Source: JANQPX01 sp041398025
GTDB taxonomy: Bacteria > Pseudomonadota > Alphaproteobacteria > Geminicoccales > Geminicoccaceae
Direction: 5' to 3'
Length of the DNA: 64,000 nt
Assembly: GCA_041398025.1 (NCBI GenBank)
Contig: JAWKVM010000006.1
Span: 24,678 to 88,677 of the forward strand
Below, piece by piece: positions 36,024-45,750 of the stretch (positions are counted from its first letter, which is position 1; each line of letters opens with the position of its first letter). The translations under genes were made by a program, and so were the position numbers. The notes under the pieces are model-generated. The model saw only the letters and a list, made by a program, of their open reading frames with translations, was not told where the DNA came from and did no database searches.

Positions 36024-36929
36024 TTGACGGCAGGCGCCAGATATGAGTCGGACAGGAGCGACGGCGCCTCCCCCTTGCCGCCGTCCGTCCTCGTCGGGCT
36101 GATCGGCAAGGGCATTCAGAACTCCAGAACGCCGTTCATGCATGAATGTGAGGGCGCCCGTCAGGGCCTCCGCTACGTCTACAAGCTTCTCGACACCGAC
36201 ATGATGGGCGGGACGCCGCCCGCGATCGAGGACATCCTCGCCTTCGCCCGTCGTTTCGGCTTTCGGGGCGTGAACGTCACCTATCCCTACAAGCAGGCGG
36301 CCATTCCGCATCTGGACGAGATGACCGCGGATGCGGCCGCGGTGGGGGCGGTCAACAGCGTGCGCTTCGAGGATGGCCGAGCGATCGGCCACAACACCGA
36401 CATGCCCGCCTTCGCCGCGAGCTTTCGCCAGACCCTCGCCGGAGCGCCCCATGACACCGTGCTCCAGCTCGGCGCCGGCGGGGGCGGCGCTGCCGTCGCC
36501 GCGGCCCTGCTGTCGTCAGGCGTGTCGGCGCTCCTGATTCACGATATCGATCCGGCGCGCGCGGACCAGCTGGCGGCGTCCCTTGCGGCAACGTTCGACA
36601 AAGCCCGCGTCTCGACCGTGCCCAGCGCAGCCGAGGCGTCGGCGCGGGCGGACGGCATCGTGAACGCGACCCCGGTCGGTATGGCCTCGCTGCCCGGAAC
36701 GGCGATCGACATCGGGCTCGTCCGGCCGGACATGTGGGTTGCGGACATCGTCTATTTCCCGCTGGAGACCGAGCTTTTGCGCCTCGCGCGGGCCAAAGGC
36801 TGCCGTGTCATGAACGGCAGGGGCATGGCGGTGCATCAGGCCGCCCTCGCGTTCGACTACTTCACGGGTCTTTCCGCCGATGTCTCGGCGATGGGTCGCG
36901 ATTTCGATGCGCTGTCCGGAGGATCGTGA
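36024..36929 (+). CDS. Shikimate dehydrogenase family protein
   Basis: A 301-residue enzyme with the shikimate-binding GLIGKGIQNSRTPFMHE, catalytic Lys in NVTYPYKQAA, Asp in IGHNTDMPAF, and NADP-binding LQLGAGGGGAAVAAALL. It reduces 3-dehydroshikimate or acts on quinate; the stand-alone setting away from other aro genes and variant substrate motif (KGIQNSRTP instead of xPixHSxSP) suggest a catabolic paralogue rather than the main AroE. Start TTG at 36024 follows GGGGAG. Confidence 0.85.
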   Translation: MTAGARYESDRSDGASPLPPSVLVGLIGKGIQNSRTPFMHECEGARQGLRYVYKLLDTDMMGGTPPAIEDILAFARRFGFRGVNVTYPYKQAAIPHLDEMTADAAAVGAVNSVRFEDGRAIGHNTDMPAFAASFRQTLAGAPHDTVLQLGAGGGGAAVAAALLSSGVSALLIHDIDPARADQLAASLAATFDKARVSTVPSAAEASARADGIVNATPVGMASLPGTAIDIGLVRPDMWVADIVYFPLETELLRLARAKGCRVMNGRGMAVHQAALAFDYFTGLSADVSAMGRDFDALSGGS

Positions 36930-37173
36930 GGAGCGTTTTCCAGCCCAGGCAGAGCTTCCGGCATCATCGCTCCTCCCTGAACGGAGCCGTCGCCGCTCCG
37001 GGCGGATCCTGGGACTGCTGCCGTCGGCCCCAGCAACGAAGCCGCGCGCTCGATCCGCGGTCATCTGAAATCGATTGACATTGGCAATCGCGCATAACGC
37101 TCATCATTGAAAGCTTTACTTATGAAACCGGTTTTTCGACAATAACAATTATCGAGCTTATTGGAGCTTGCTT

Positions 37174-37581
37174 GTGTTAAATACAGCGGCGGCCGTGGCC
37201 ACGATTTTCAGTGCCGTCATCGCGTTCGTGGCCCTGCTGCACCAGATTTCCACGCCCGGGGGATCTTCGAGACGACGACGCGGCCTGCGTCTCAACAGGA
37301 ACGAGGTCCTTCTGATCCTCTCCATCCTCCTGTTCTTTCTGCTCGGACTTGCGGTTCCCCAGGCTATTCTGCCGGTCTTTCTGTGTCTGATCATCGTCGT
37401 CTACAGAAACATTCCGCGGTCGATCTACCGCGCGCGCTATACGCTGTCGGTGCTGGCCGTGACGCTGGCAGGTCTGGTCGGGGCCTATCTCAGCGCCTAT
37501 CCCGTGGCCGCCGATGCCGGCCTTCCGATTTTCTACAGCCGCGCCTGGCGGGTTCTCGATATCTGGTATCTGCTCAATTAG
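37174..37581 (+). CDS. Hypothetical membrane protein
   Basis: About 135 residues with hydrophobic helices at roughly 5-22, 42-77 (two adjacent helices) and 88-107. I place the start at GTG 37174, 7 bp after GGAG; a TTG two codons earlier is in frame. The upstream 200 bp is AT-rich and contains a perfect TTGACA at 37075-37080 without a clear -10 element. I do not recognise the family. It converges on the RACo-like gene with 5 bp between stops. Confidence 0.6.
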   Translation: MLNTAAAVATIFSAVIAFVALLHQISTPGGSSRRRRGLRLNRNEVLLILSILLFFLLGLAVPQAILPVFLCLIIVVYRNIPRSIYRARYTLSVLAVTLAGLVGAYLSAYPVAADAGLPIFYSRAWRVLDIWYLLN

Positions 37582-37586
37582 GCACC

Positions 37587-39620
37587 TCAGCCCTGGCCGC
37601 GCCGCCTGCGCCTTTCCCGCCGCCCGCTCGCTTCCGGCTCGTCCGCCTGCTCCGGCAGGGTGACGATCTTTTGCAAATTCGAGAAATCGGCATCCGCATG
37701 CGGGATCGCCATGGCCTTGACGAAATGCTCCTGGAAGCGGGGCTCGACCGCGGTCTCGACCTTTTCGATGCGGCGGACCACGTCTTCGATCTCGCGCCGG
37801 GCATTGCGATTGAGAAGCGCGATGCGCGCGCCGGTGCCCGCGGCATTGCCCGCAGACGACACCTTGTCGAGGTCGCAGTCGGGGATCAGGCCGAGGACCA
37901 TGGCGTATTTGACGTCGATATGGCTGCCGAAGGCGCCGGCGAGCGTGATCCGGTCGACCTTGTCCACGCCCATCTTGTCCATCAGCAACCGTGCACCGGC
38001 ATAGAGGGCCGCCTTGGCGAGCTGGATCGCGCGGATGTCGTTCTGGGTGATGCGGATCTCCGGCTCGCCCTCCTGAATCAGGTAGGAGAAGGTGCGGCCA
38101 TCCGGCTGGATGCGCGGGCTGAGCGCGGCCTTGGCGCCGTCGATCATCCCGTCCTTCCGGATGATGCCGGCGAGATACATCTCGGCGATCACCTCGATGA
38201 TGCCCGAGCCGCAGATCCCCGTCGCGCCGGACGCCGGCTCGTCGACGCTGCCGCGGTCCGGGTCATGCCGTCCGAGCACTCCGGTCGACCACGTGTCGGA
38301 GCCGATCAGCTTGAAGCGGGGCTCCAGGGTCTCGGGGTCGATGCGCACGCGCTCGATGGCACCGGGGGCGGCGCGCTGGCCGCAGGAGATCTGGGCGCCC
38401 TCGAAGGCCGGGCCGGTGGGCGAGGAGGCGGCCATCAGGCGATCCTTGTCGCCCAGGATGATCTCGGCATTGGTGCCGACGTCGACGATCAGGGTCATGT
38501 CCTCGGCGAGGTAGGGCGTCTCGCTCAGGACCACGCCCGCCGCGTCGGCCCCGACATGGCCGGCGATGCAGGGAAGCACGTAGACGCGCGCGCTTGGATT
38601 GGTGGCATGGATGGCGAGCTCGCTCGCCCAGCAGACCACGGCCTCGTCGATCGCGAGCGCGAAGGGCGCGCCGCCGAGCTCGGTCGGATCGATGCCGAGC
38701 AGAAGATGATGCATGATCGGGTTGCCGACGAAGGTCAGCTCCAGGATTTCCGCGGGATCGACCATGGCCTCGGCAGCGAGCTGGCCGATCATGGCGGTGA
38801 TCGTCTCGCGCACGGCAAGCGTCATCTCCTGATCGCCGCCCGGGTTCATCATGACGTAGCTGACCCGGCTCATCAGATCCTCGCCGAAGCGGATCTGCGG
38901 GTTCATCAGGCCGGCGGAGGCGACCACCTCGCCGCTCCTGAGCTCGATCAGGTGTCCCGCGATGGTGGTCGAGCCGATGTCGAAGGCGACCCCGTAGACC
39001 TTCTCCTGCAGCCCCGGCCAGAGCGCCACGATGCGGTTCTTTTCGTGCAGGGCGACCGTGACCTTCCAGTCCGCCTCGCGCAGCGTCTTCTGCACGAACT
39101 GAATGACACGCAGATCGGCGATGACGCCGGGCAGCCCCCACTGCTCCTCGAGCGCGCGTTCCAGGCGCAGGATGTCGCTCGCCTGGGCATGCATGTCCGG
39201 CGGGTCGACCTCGACATAGTGGAGGGTGACGACAGGATCGAGCTGGATATCGCGGACTTCGACGCGCTTCCTGACGAGCTGACGATGCACCTGGCTTTCG
39301 GGCGGAATGTCCACCACCAGATCGCCGCGGAGGGCGGCCTGGCAGCCGAGACGGCGTCCAGGCTTCAGGCCCTTCCGCCGGTCGTAGCGCGCCTCCACCT
39401 CGCCCGCGGCCGAGGCATGGCTCGCCGCCGAGACGATGCCGTGCTTGGCGAACTCACCCTCGCCGAGCGCCACCTGGCAGCGGCCGCAAAGCCCGCGCCC
39501 GCCGCAGATCGAATCCAGATCCACGCCGAGCTTCTGCGCCGCCTGCAGCACGGTCGTGCCGCGGGGAAAGCGGCCGCGCTTGCCGGAGGGCGTGAACACG
39601 ATCAGGGCATTGTCACTCAA
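37587..39620 (-). CDS. Corrinoid activation protein, RACo/RamA-like (2Fe-2S plus ASKHA, DUF4445)
   Basis: A 677-residue protein. The N-terminal plant-type [2Fe-2S] domain has Cys39, Cys45, Cys48 and Cys93 (CGGRGLCGRC). A middle linker is followed from about residue 200 by an actin-like ASKHA fold: VAFDIGSTTIAGHLIEL, VDVGTNAEIILGD and GICGSGIIEVIAEMYLAG. Such proteins reduce inactive Co(II) corrinoid to Co(I) with ATP hydrolysis, keeping corrinoid methyltransferases active. It is transcribed in the same direction as the methyl-THF methyltransferase and corrinoid protein genes. A CtrA-like box and a 26-bp repeat lie upstream. Confidence 0.9.
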   Translation of the reverse strand: MSDNALIVFTPSGKRGRFPRGTTVLQAAQKLGVDLDSICGGRGLCGRCQVALGEGEFAKHGIVSAASHASAAGEVEARYDRRKGLKPGRRLGCQAALRGDLVVDIPPESQVHRQLVRKRVEVRDIQLDPVVTLHYVEVDPPDMHAQASDILRLERALEEQWGLPGVIADLRVIQFVQKTLREADWKVTVALHEKNRIVALWPGLQEKVYGVAFDIGSTTIAGHLIELRSGEVVASAGLMNPQIRFGEDLMSRVSYVMMNPGGDQEMTLAVRETITAMIGQLAAEAMVDPAEILELTFVGNPIMHHLLLGIDPTELGGAPFALAIDEAVVCWASELAIHATNPSARVYVLPCIAGHVGADAAGVVLSETPYLAEDMTLIVDVGTNAEIILGDKDRLMAASSPTGPAFEGAQISCGQRAAPGAIERVRIDPETLEPRFKLIGSDTWSTGVLGRHDPDRGSVDEPASGATGICGSGIIEVIAEMYLAGIIRKDGMIDGAKAALSPRIQPDGRTFSYLIQEGEPEIRITQNDIRAIQLAKAALYAGARLLMDKMGVDKVDRITLAGAFGSHIDVKYAMVLGLIPDCDLDKVSSAGNAAGTGARIALLNRNARREIEDVVRRIEKVETAVEPRFQEHFVKAMAIPHADADFSNLQKIVTLPEQADEPEASGRRERRRRRGQG

Positions 39621-39685
39621 GGCTCAGCGTCTCCCGGGCCGGGTCGATCGAGAGCGCGGCGGCAGGCAGATGCCGCCCGTCTCCG

Positions 39686-39701
39686 TTAACCTCTTCTTAA
39701 C
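39686..39701. promoter_or_regulatory. CtrA-like binding box
   Basis: TTAACCTCTTCTTAAC matches the alphaproteobacterial CtrA consensus TTAA-N7-TTAAC exactly. It lies 65 bp upstream of the RACo-like ATG. A single exact match in an intergenic region is suggestive but chance is possible. Confidence 0.35.
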
Positions 39702-39729
39702 CGCGATGGCGTAAAAAGCACACGCTTTC

Positions 39730-39756
39730 CTGGTCCATGCGATCCTGGGAGTCCGT
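39730..39756 (+). repeat. Single copy of a 26/27-bp dispersed repeat
   Basis: This 27-bp stretch (begins CTGGTCCATGCGATCCTGGG) is identical to 50718-50744, and its first 26 bp are the reverse complement of 50771-50796. Here only one arm is present, about 110 bp upstream of the RACo-like start. Beside it, AAAGC-ACAC-GCTTT (39715-39728) could form a small hairpin. Confidence 0.8.
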
Positions 39757-39849
39757 GCGCTCGCCAACTATCCTCCCTGCCGGCGTTCCGATGATACATG
39801 TCGGCTACCTCGTCGGAGCGCCAGGCGGGACGGGACGGTGTCAGACAAG

Positions 39850-40740
39850 TTACGCCCGCCGCCGCCGGCCTTCACGACGACCCACGCCTTCGGCGGCGGG
39901 TTCGCGGAAGGTGCGGAGCCAGGTGCGGCAGTCGGGGTCGTGGCCCATGAGCACGTCGGCGCCTTTCACGCCGGTCATCTCCTCGGCGTGCAGCGGGTTC
40001 ATGATCGCGGAGGTCATGCCGGCGCCGATCGCCATGGAGAGGAAGGCCGCGTTCATGCCGTGGCGGTTGGGCAGGCCGAAGCTGACGTTCGAGGCGCCGC
40101 AGGTGGTGTTGACCTTGAGCTCGTCGCGCAGGCGCCGGATCAGATGAAACGCGGCACGCCCCGCATTGGCGAGCGCGCCGATCGGCATGACCAGCGGGTC
40201 GACCACCACGTCGGCGGGCTTGATGCCGTAATCCTGCGCGCGCTGGACGATTTTTTTTGCGACCTCGAAGCGGACATCAGGGTCTTCGGAGATGCCGGTC
40301 TCGTCGTTGGAGATGGCGACCACGGCGCAGTCATATTTCTTGATCAGCGGGAGGACGACCTCCAGGCGATCCTCCTCACCGGTGACCGAGTTCACCAGCG
40401 GCCGGCCCTGGTAGGCGGCGAGGCCGGCTTCGAGGGCGGCGACGATCGAGCTGTCGATCGAGAGCGGCAGATCGGTCAGGGACTGCACCAGCTTCACGGT
40501 CTCGGCCAGGATCGCGGGCTCGTCGGCGAGGGGAATGCCGGCATTGACGTCCAGCATGTTGGCGCCGGCGGCGACCTGGGCGAGCGTGTCCGCCTCGACC
40601 GTGCTGTAATCGCCCGCCGCCATCTCGGCCGCGAGCTTCTTGCGACCGGTCGGGTTGATGCGCTCGCCGATCACGCAGAACGGCCGCTCGAAGCCGATCG
40701 CGATCTCCCTGGTCGCGGAGCTCAAAATGGTATCGGTCAT
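39850..40740 (-). CDS. Methyltetrahydrofolate:corrinoid methyltransferase (pterin-binding/DHPS-like)
   Basis: A 296-residue TIM-barrel protein of the pterin-binding family: FCVIGERINPTGRKKLAAEM, ANMLDVNAGIP, LPLSIDSS, GRPLVNSVTGEEDRL and NTTCGASNVSFGLPNR all match MtvA/AcsE-type methyltransferases. It moves methyl groups between a corrinoid protein and tetrahydrofolate. The start at 40740 gives MTDTILSSATREI; an upstream in-frame ATG is less likely. The C-terminal about 15 residues are very basic (GRREGRRRRA). It lies 81 bp downstream of the corrinoid protein gene. Confidence 0.92.
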   Translation of the reverse strand: MTDTILSSATREIAIGFERPFCVIGERINPTGRKKLAAEMAAGDYSTVEADTLAQVAAGANMLDVNAGIPLADEPAILAETVKLVQSLTDLPLSIDSSIVAALEAGLAAYQGRPLVNSVTGEEDRLEVVLPLIKKYDCAVVAISNDETGISEDPDVRFEVAKKIVQRAQDYGIKPADVVVDPLVMPIGALANAGRAAFHLIRRLRDELKVNTTCGASNVSFGLPNRHGMNAAFLSMAIGAGMTSAIMNPLHAEEMTGVKGADVLMGHDPDCRTWLRTFREPAAEGVGRREGRRRRA

Positions 40741-40806
40741 CAACAACACTCCGCAAGCAAGGGTTGCATGCACAAACGCAGCAACAGGTTGACGTCAGGT
40801 AGACGC

Positions 40807-40821
40807 AGCCCCGCGTCGGGG

Positions 40822-40823
<2 letters not shown>
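40807..40823 (-). other. Intercistronic hairpin at the end of the corrinoid protein gene
   Basis: AGCCCCG-CGT-CGGGGCT is a perfect 7-bp stem overlapping the corrinoid-protein stop codon. No T-run follows on the minus strand, so it may stabilise the upstream message end or reduce read-through into the methyltransferase gene, rather than act as a full terminator. Confidence 0.4.
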
Positions 40824-41541
<718 letters not shown>

Positions 41542-41875
41542 GAGCTCACCTACCCTCTCTGCCTTCGCCCCGCCGGCGATCCAGGCGCACGTGATGCAAC
41601 GCTATAATTCTCCCTTAATTTTTTCCGGAACGCCGGCCTTTTTCCCCGACGACTCGCTCTCTTCGAATTGCGACAAAGGCAGGCGAGGGGGCCTTTTCAC
41701 CCGATGCCCGGGACGGCTGGTCCGTCGGACCGCCCCTGCGGCCGGCGATGACCGCTCAGCCGTGACAAATTCATGACAAAGAAGCGGCAAACCAAGGCCT
41801 TGCCTTGCGGCGCGGGGCGACGCATTCTCTGGCTTCGCGACAGTCCTCACCAACGGTTCACCCTTTTTTATTTCC
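41542..41875. other. Intergenic region, divergent promoters, no gene seen
   Basis: This 334-bp gap separates the divergent corrinoid-protein and MMPL genes. It holds AT-rich patches (around 41605-41630 and 41860-41880) suitable for promoters. I see no cobalamin riboswitch core, tRNA or convincing small gene; the open frame at 41602-41853 on the minus strand lacks any recognisable composition or ribosome site. Confidence 0.5.
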
Positions 41876-44203
41876 TTGACAAGAAATCAGCTGACCATAG
41901 CCCTCTGGGCGGCGCTTCTGGTGGTTGCCGGCCTGGTTCTCGGGGTGGCGCTCAGGATCGACGACGACCTCACGGTCTTCCTGCCGCATGACGGCGCGCC
42001 GATCGAGGACCTGCTGTTCACGCGTCTGCGCGAAGGACCGGCGGCCCGCCTGATCCTGGTCGCCTTCGATGGCGGTGAGGCCGAGGCACGCGTTCAGGCG
42101 AGCAAGGCCGCGGTCAGGGCGCTCGACGGCTGGCAAGCGCTGTCGCGGGTCAGCAATGGCGAGCAGCCGATCTCGCCGGACACGTTTCAGCGCCTGTTCG
42201 CCTATCGCTTTCTGATCGGGGAGGCCGGGCCGCTCGATGAAGCCGATCTCGAGGCGGCACTCGCCGTGCGCGCCAGGCAGCTCACATCACCCTTCGCCAA
42301 GATCTACGAGAAGGAAGCGGCGCAGGACCCGACCGGCGTCTTTCAGGAGCTGCTCCTGGGCTGGCAGGACGGCACCAAGCCGCCGCCGCGCGACCAGGGG
42401 GTCTGGGTTTCGCCGGACGGCGAGCGCACGCTGCTGCTGATCGAGACCGACAGTCCGGGCTACACCCTCGACCGCCAGATCGGCACGGTGGAGGCGATCG
42501 AAGCCCGCCTGACCGCGATCGCGGCCGAGCATGAGGTCAGGCTGCTGATGGCGGGCACGCCGGTCAACACGGTGAAGGCGCGGGGCGTCGTGCGCGATCA
42601 GATGGTCATCGGCACGCTGGTCGCGCTCGCGCTGATCGGCGGCTTTCTCTACGCGGTCTATCGGTCCGTCCGCCTGCTCGCCCTGGCGTCGCTGCCGATC
42701 GTGACCGGCATCGTCATCGGTCTTGCCGTGACCGTCCTCGGGTTCGGCTCGGTGCACCGCATCACCCTTGCCTTCGGCCTTACACTCCTGGGCGTGGCGA
42801 TCGACTACCCGCTGCACCTGTTCTCGCATACGCATCGCGAGGAGCGCCTGCGCGACACCGCAAAGCGCATCCTCTCCCCGATGCTGCTGGGCGCCGCCAC
42901 GACGATTGCAGCATTTCTCGTGCTCGGCACCGGCGGCTTCACCGGCCTCGCTCAGCTCGCCGCCTTCATCGGCTCGGGCCTGGCCGCGGCCGTGGTCACG
43001 GCGCTTTGGGTGGTGCCGAGCATGGCCGGCGACCGGCGGCTGTTCGCGGGTGCAGGCCCTGCGAGCGGACAAAGCTGGATGCCGCCGCGCGGGCTCTCGT
43101 TCGCTTTCGTCAGCCTCACCGTGCTGGCCATTCTCCTGGTCGGGAGCCGCGCCGATGCGATCTGGGAGCGCGATCTCTCGGCGCTGAGCCCGGTTCCGGC
43201 GGCGACCAAGCTCCTGGACGGCGCGCTTCGGGCCGATCTCGGCGCGCCGGATCTTCGCTTCCTCTTTCTCACCTCGGGCGACGATGCCGAAGCCATGCTG
43301 CGCGCCAGCGAGGCACTGCAGCCGAAACTCGAGGAGCTCAAGGAGAGCGGCGCCATCGGCGGCTTCGACGCCGTCCACCGCTACATCCCGAGCATCGCGA
43401 CCCAGGAGGCGCGCCGGGACGCCTTGCCCGACGCCGAGCGGCTGCAGCGTGACCTGACCGTCGCCGCCGAGAAGAACGGTCTCGATCCGACGCTGTTCGC
43501 GCCGTTTCTCGAGGCGGTCGAGACGAGCAGGGGGCGGCCGCCGACTACGCCCGAGGATGATCCCTCGATCTTCCAGGGAACGCCGCTCTGGCCGAAGATC
43601 GCGAATCTCATGACCAGGCAGGACGGCCGCTGGCACGGCTTCATTCCGCTCAGCGCCGTGCAGGATCTGGACGCGTTGCAGGCGGTGGCGGACGGGGCCG
43701 ATCAGGCCGAGTTCATGGATCTGAAGGCCGTGTCGGCTGCGTCGATCACCAGCTTTCGCAACGCAGCCCTGCTCCGGCTTTCGGTCGGCATGGTGGTGAT
43801 CATGGCGCTCCTGTATGCGGCGCGCAGAGACGTCGTGGAGACGGCGAGGATCCTGTTCGCGATGGTCAGCGCGCTCGCCATGACCGCGGGTCTGCTGCTG
43901 CTGCTCGGCGAGAAATTCTCGCTGTTCCACATCCTGGCAAGCCTCGTGGTGATCGGCGTCGGCCTGGACTACGGGCTGTTCTTCAGCTGGAAAACCGATG
44001 AGCCCGACGATCGGCGCCGAGCCTTTCATGGCATCGCGATCTGCGCCATCTCGACGACGGTGGTGTTCGCTCTCCTGGCGATGTCCTCGATCTCCGTGCT
44101 GCGGGTCATCGGGCTGACGGTGGCGCTGGGCACCACGCTCACCTTCCTGACCTGCTATCTGTTCGTGGCTCTGCCCGGACAAAAGGCCGCCGGGCAGGGA
44201 TAG
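41876..44203 (+). CDS. MMPL/RND family exporter
   Basis: A 775-residue polytopic protein with the RND layout: helix 1 at residues 5-25, a large periplasmic domain to about 240, five or six helices (VIGTLVALALIGGFLYAVY onward, with GVAIDYPLHLFSHT) to about 400, a second periplasmic domain, and a closing helix set with VVIGVGLDYGLFFSWK. The paired GxxxDY motifs in helices 4 and 10 are typical of MMPL proteins, which export lipids or hydrophobic molecules using the proton gradient. The start appears to be TTG at 41876. The cargo is unknown; hopanoids are one guess given shc in the window, but HpnN is longer. Confidence 0.85.
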   Translation: MTRNQLTIALWAALLVVAGLVLGVALRIDDDLTVFLPHDGAPIEDLLFTRLREGPAARLILVAFDGGEAEARVQASKAAVRALDGWQALSRVSNGEQPISPDTFQRLFAYRFLIGEAGPLDEADLEAALAVRARQLTSPFAKIYEKEAAQDPTGVFQELLLGWQDGTKPPPRDQGVWVSPDGERTLLLIETDSPGYTLDRQIGTVEAIEARLTAIAAEHEVRLLMAGTPVNTVKARGVVRDQMVIGTLVALALIGGFLYAVYRSVRLLALASLPIVTGIVIGLAVTVLGFGSVHRITLAFGLTLLGVAIDYPLHLFSHTHREERLRDTAKRILSPMLLGAATTIAAFLVLGTGGFTGLAQLAAFIGSGLAAAVVTALWVVPSMAGDRRLFAGAGPASGQSWMPPRGLSFAFVSLTVLAILLVGSRADAIWERDLSALSPVPAATKLLDGALRADLGAPDLRFLFLTSGDDAEAMLRASEALQPKLEELKESGAIGGFDAVHRYIPSIATQEARRDALPDAERLQRDLTVAAEKNGLDPTLFAPFLEAVETSRGRPPTTPEDDPSIFQGTPLWPKIANLMTRQDGRWHGFIPLSAVQDLDALQAVADGADQAEFMDLKAVSAASITSFRNAALLRLSVGMVVIMALLYAARRDVVETARILFAMVSALAMTAGLLLLLGEKFSLFHILASLVVIGVGLDYGLFFSWKTDEPDDRRRAFHGIAICAISTTVVFALLAMSSISVLRVIGLTVALGTTLTFLTCYLFVALPGQKAAGQG
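44171..44197 (+). other. Stable hairpin at the MMPL gene end
   Basis: CTGCCCGG and CCGGGCAG form a perfect 8-bp stem with an 11-nt loop, ending 4 bp before the stop codon. The downstream sequence lacks a T-run, so it is a weak terminator candidate. Confidence 0.3.
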
Positions 44204-44205
44204 GT

Positions 44206-44234
44206 TTGTCGCGCTTTGCCGATCTTGCTATGAT
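44206..44234 (+). promoter_or_regulatory. Possible promoter for the glutamine synthetase-like gene
   Basis: TTGTCG at 44206-44211 and TATGAT at 44229-44234 are separated by 17 bp, in a 140-bp gap before the ATG at 44344. The spacing and -10 match are good, the -35 moderate. Confidence 0.35.
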
Positions 44235-44343
44235 TCGAAGGGCTTCTGCCGGCCGCGTTCGAGTGCAACGAAAGCTTTTCCCACAACCTGCGCTGGCGTA
44301 AAGAGGTCGTGGATGGGTTGGGCAAGGCGATAGAGCGGGCAGC

Positions 44344-45750
44344 ATGGCAGAGACGACTTCCGTCATCGAGCGCATCGAGCAGGACGCGATACAGACCGTC
44401 GATTTCCGGTTCACCGACCTGCGCGGCCGCTGGCAGCATGTCGGCTTCGCGGCCGCCAAGGTGAGCGAACGGCTGCTCGAGGAGGGCATCATGTTCGACG
44501 GCTCGGCCGTGCCCGGCTGGCGCGATGCGAGCGAGTCGGACATGATGCTCATTCCCGATCTGTCGACCGCGGTGAACGATCCGTTCAGCGCGCAGCCGAC
44601 GCTCCTTTTGATCGCCAACGTCGCCGAACCCGGGTCCGGCCTCGCCTATGAGCGCTGCCCGCGCTCGATCGCCGCGAAAGCCATGACCCATCTCGAAGGC
44701 AGCGGCGTCGCCGACGAGATGATGACCGCGGCGCAGATGGCGTTTTCGGTGTTCGACGACGTCAGAAGCGAGGTCAGGAGCAGCGAGGCCTTCTGGCGGG
44801 TCGGCGCGGACGAGGGCAGGGACAGCAGCAATGCCCGCTACGACATCGGCAATTCCGGGCATCGCTTTTCCGGCACCGCTCCCTATGCCGTGCCGCCGGC
44901 CGACCATTTCGCGGACCTGCGCGCCGAGATCGTGAGCATGATGCAGGCGATGGGCCTCGAAGCGCAGCAGCAGCATCACAACCCCTCACCCTGCCAATGC
45001 GAGATCAACCTCTCCGCGCGCCCGATGCTCGCCTCGGCCGACGGCATTCAGATCTATCGCTATGTCGTCCAGAACGTCGCCCATTCCTACGGCAAGACGG
45101 CGACCTTCATGGCCAAGCCGCTGGCCTTCGAGCAGGGCGCCAGCTTCGAGATCCAGCAGGCGCTTTGGCACGACGACAAGCCCATTTTCGCCGGCCATGG
45201 CTATGCCGATCTTTCGGAGCTCTGCCTGCATTTCATCGGCGGCATTTTGCAGCACGCTCAGGCGTTGAACGCGTTCACCAACCCCACCACCAACAGCTAT
45301 CGCCGCCTGGCACCCGGACAGAACGCGCCGCGCCATCTCGCCTATGCGGCGTTCAACCGCTCGGCGGCGCTGCGTCTGCCCTTTGCCGCGCGGCCGGAGG
45401 ACAAGCGGGTCGAGCTTCGGTTTCCCGATCCCTCCGCCAACGCCTATCTCGCCTTTTCCGCCCTTCTGATGGCCGGTCTCGACGGCATCGCCAGGCGGAT
45501 CGATCCGGGCGAGCCGATGGACCGCAACCTCTACGATCTGCCGGCCAAGGAGATCGAGGAAATGCCGACCGTCTGCCGCACCCTGGACGAGGCGCTCACC
45601 GCCCTGGACAGGGATCGCGCCTTCCTGACCAAAGGCGAGGTCTTCTCCGACGGCATGATCGATGCCTATATCGCGCTGAAACGCACCGAGATTCAGGCCC
45701 AGGAGGCGGTGCCGCATCCGGTGGAATACCAGCTCTACTACAGCGTCTGA
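44344..45750 (+). CDS. Glutamine synthetase type I-beta paralogue with degraded active site
   Basis: A 468-residue protein clearly derived from GlnA: VDFRFTDLRGRWQHV, KTATFMAKPL, GYADLSELCLHFIGGILQHA, NPTTNSYRRLAPG, the RFPDPSANAYLAFSALLMAGLDG block and the terminal HPVEYQLYYSV. However, most metal ligands and the catalytic base differ from E. coli GlnA: Glu129 and Glu131 are Gln131 and Ala133, Glu212 is Asn213, His269 is Glu269 and Glu327 is Asn327. The substrate Arg residues (321, 339, 344, 359), Glu357 and the adenylylation Tyr397 in NLYDLP are kept. It is therefore unlikely to make glutamine and may be regulatory or have new chemistry. Length is full; there is no frameshift. Confidence 0.9.
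   Translation: MAETTSVIERIEQDAIQTVDFRFTDLRGRWQHVGFAAAKVSERLLEEGIMFDGSAVPGWRDASESDMMLIPDLSTAVNDPFSAQPTLLLIANVAEPGSGLAYERCPRSIAAKAMTHLEGSGVADEMMTAAQMAFSVFDDVRSEVRSSEAFWRVGADEGRDSSNARYDIGNSGHRFSGTAPYAVPPADHFADLRAEIVSMMQAMGLEAQQQHHNPSPCQCEINLSARPMLASADGIQIYRYVVQNVAHSYGKTATFMAKPLAFEQGASFEIQQALWHDDKPIFAGHGYADLSELCLHFIGGILQHAQALNAFTNPTTNSYRRLAPGQNAPRHLAYAAFNRSAALRLPFAARPEDKRVELRFPDPSANAYLAFSALLMAGLDGIARRIDPGEPMDRNLYDLPAKEIEEMPTVCRTLDEALTALDRDRAFLTKGEVFSDGMIDAYIALKRTEIQAQEAVPHPVEYQLYYSV

Noticed and set aside
37161..39689. 842-codon plus-strand open frame opposite the RACo-like gene
   Set aside because: Antisense shadow with no recognisable domain; the opposite strand encodes a clear [2Fe-2S]/ASKHA protein and a separate membrane protein.
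41542..41875. Cobalamin riboswitch upstream of the corrinoid protein gene
   Set aside because: I could not find the conserved B12-box-type core or a supporting set of helices by eye; a covariance-model search would settle it.
42287..44182. 631-codon minus-strand open frame opposite the MMPL gene
   Set aside because: Gln/Arg/His-rich shadow lacking hydrophobic or domain structure; the plus-strand MMPL protein is complete.
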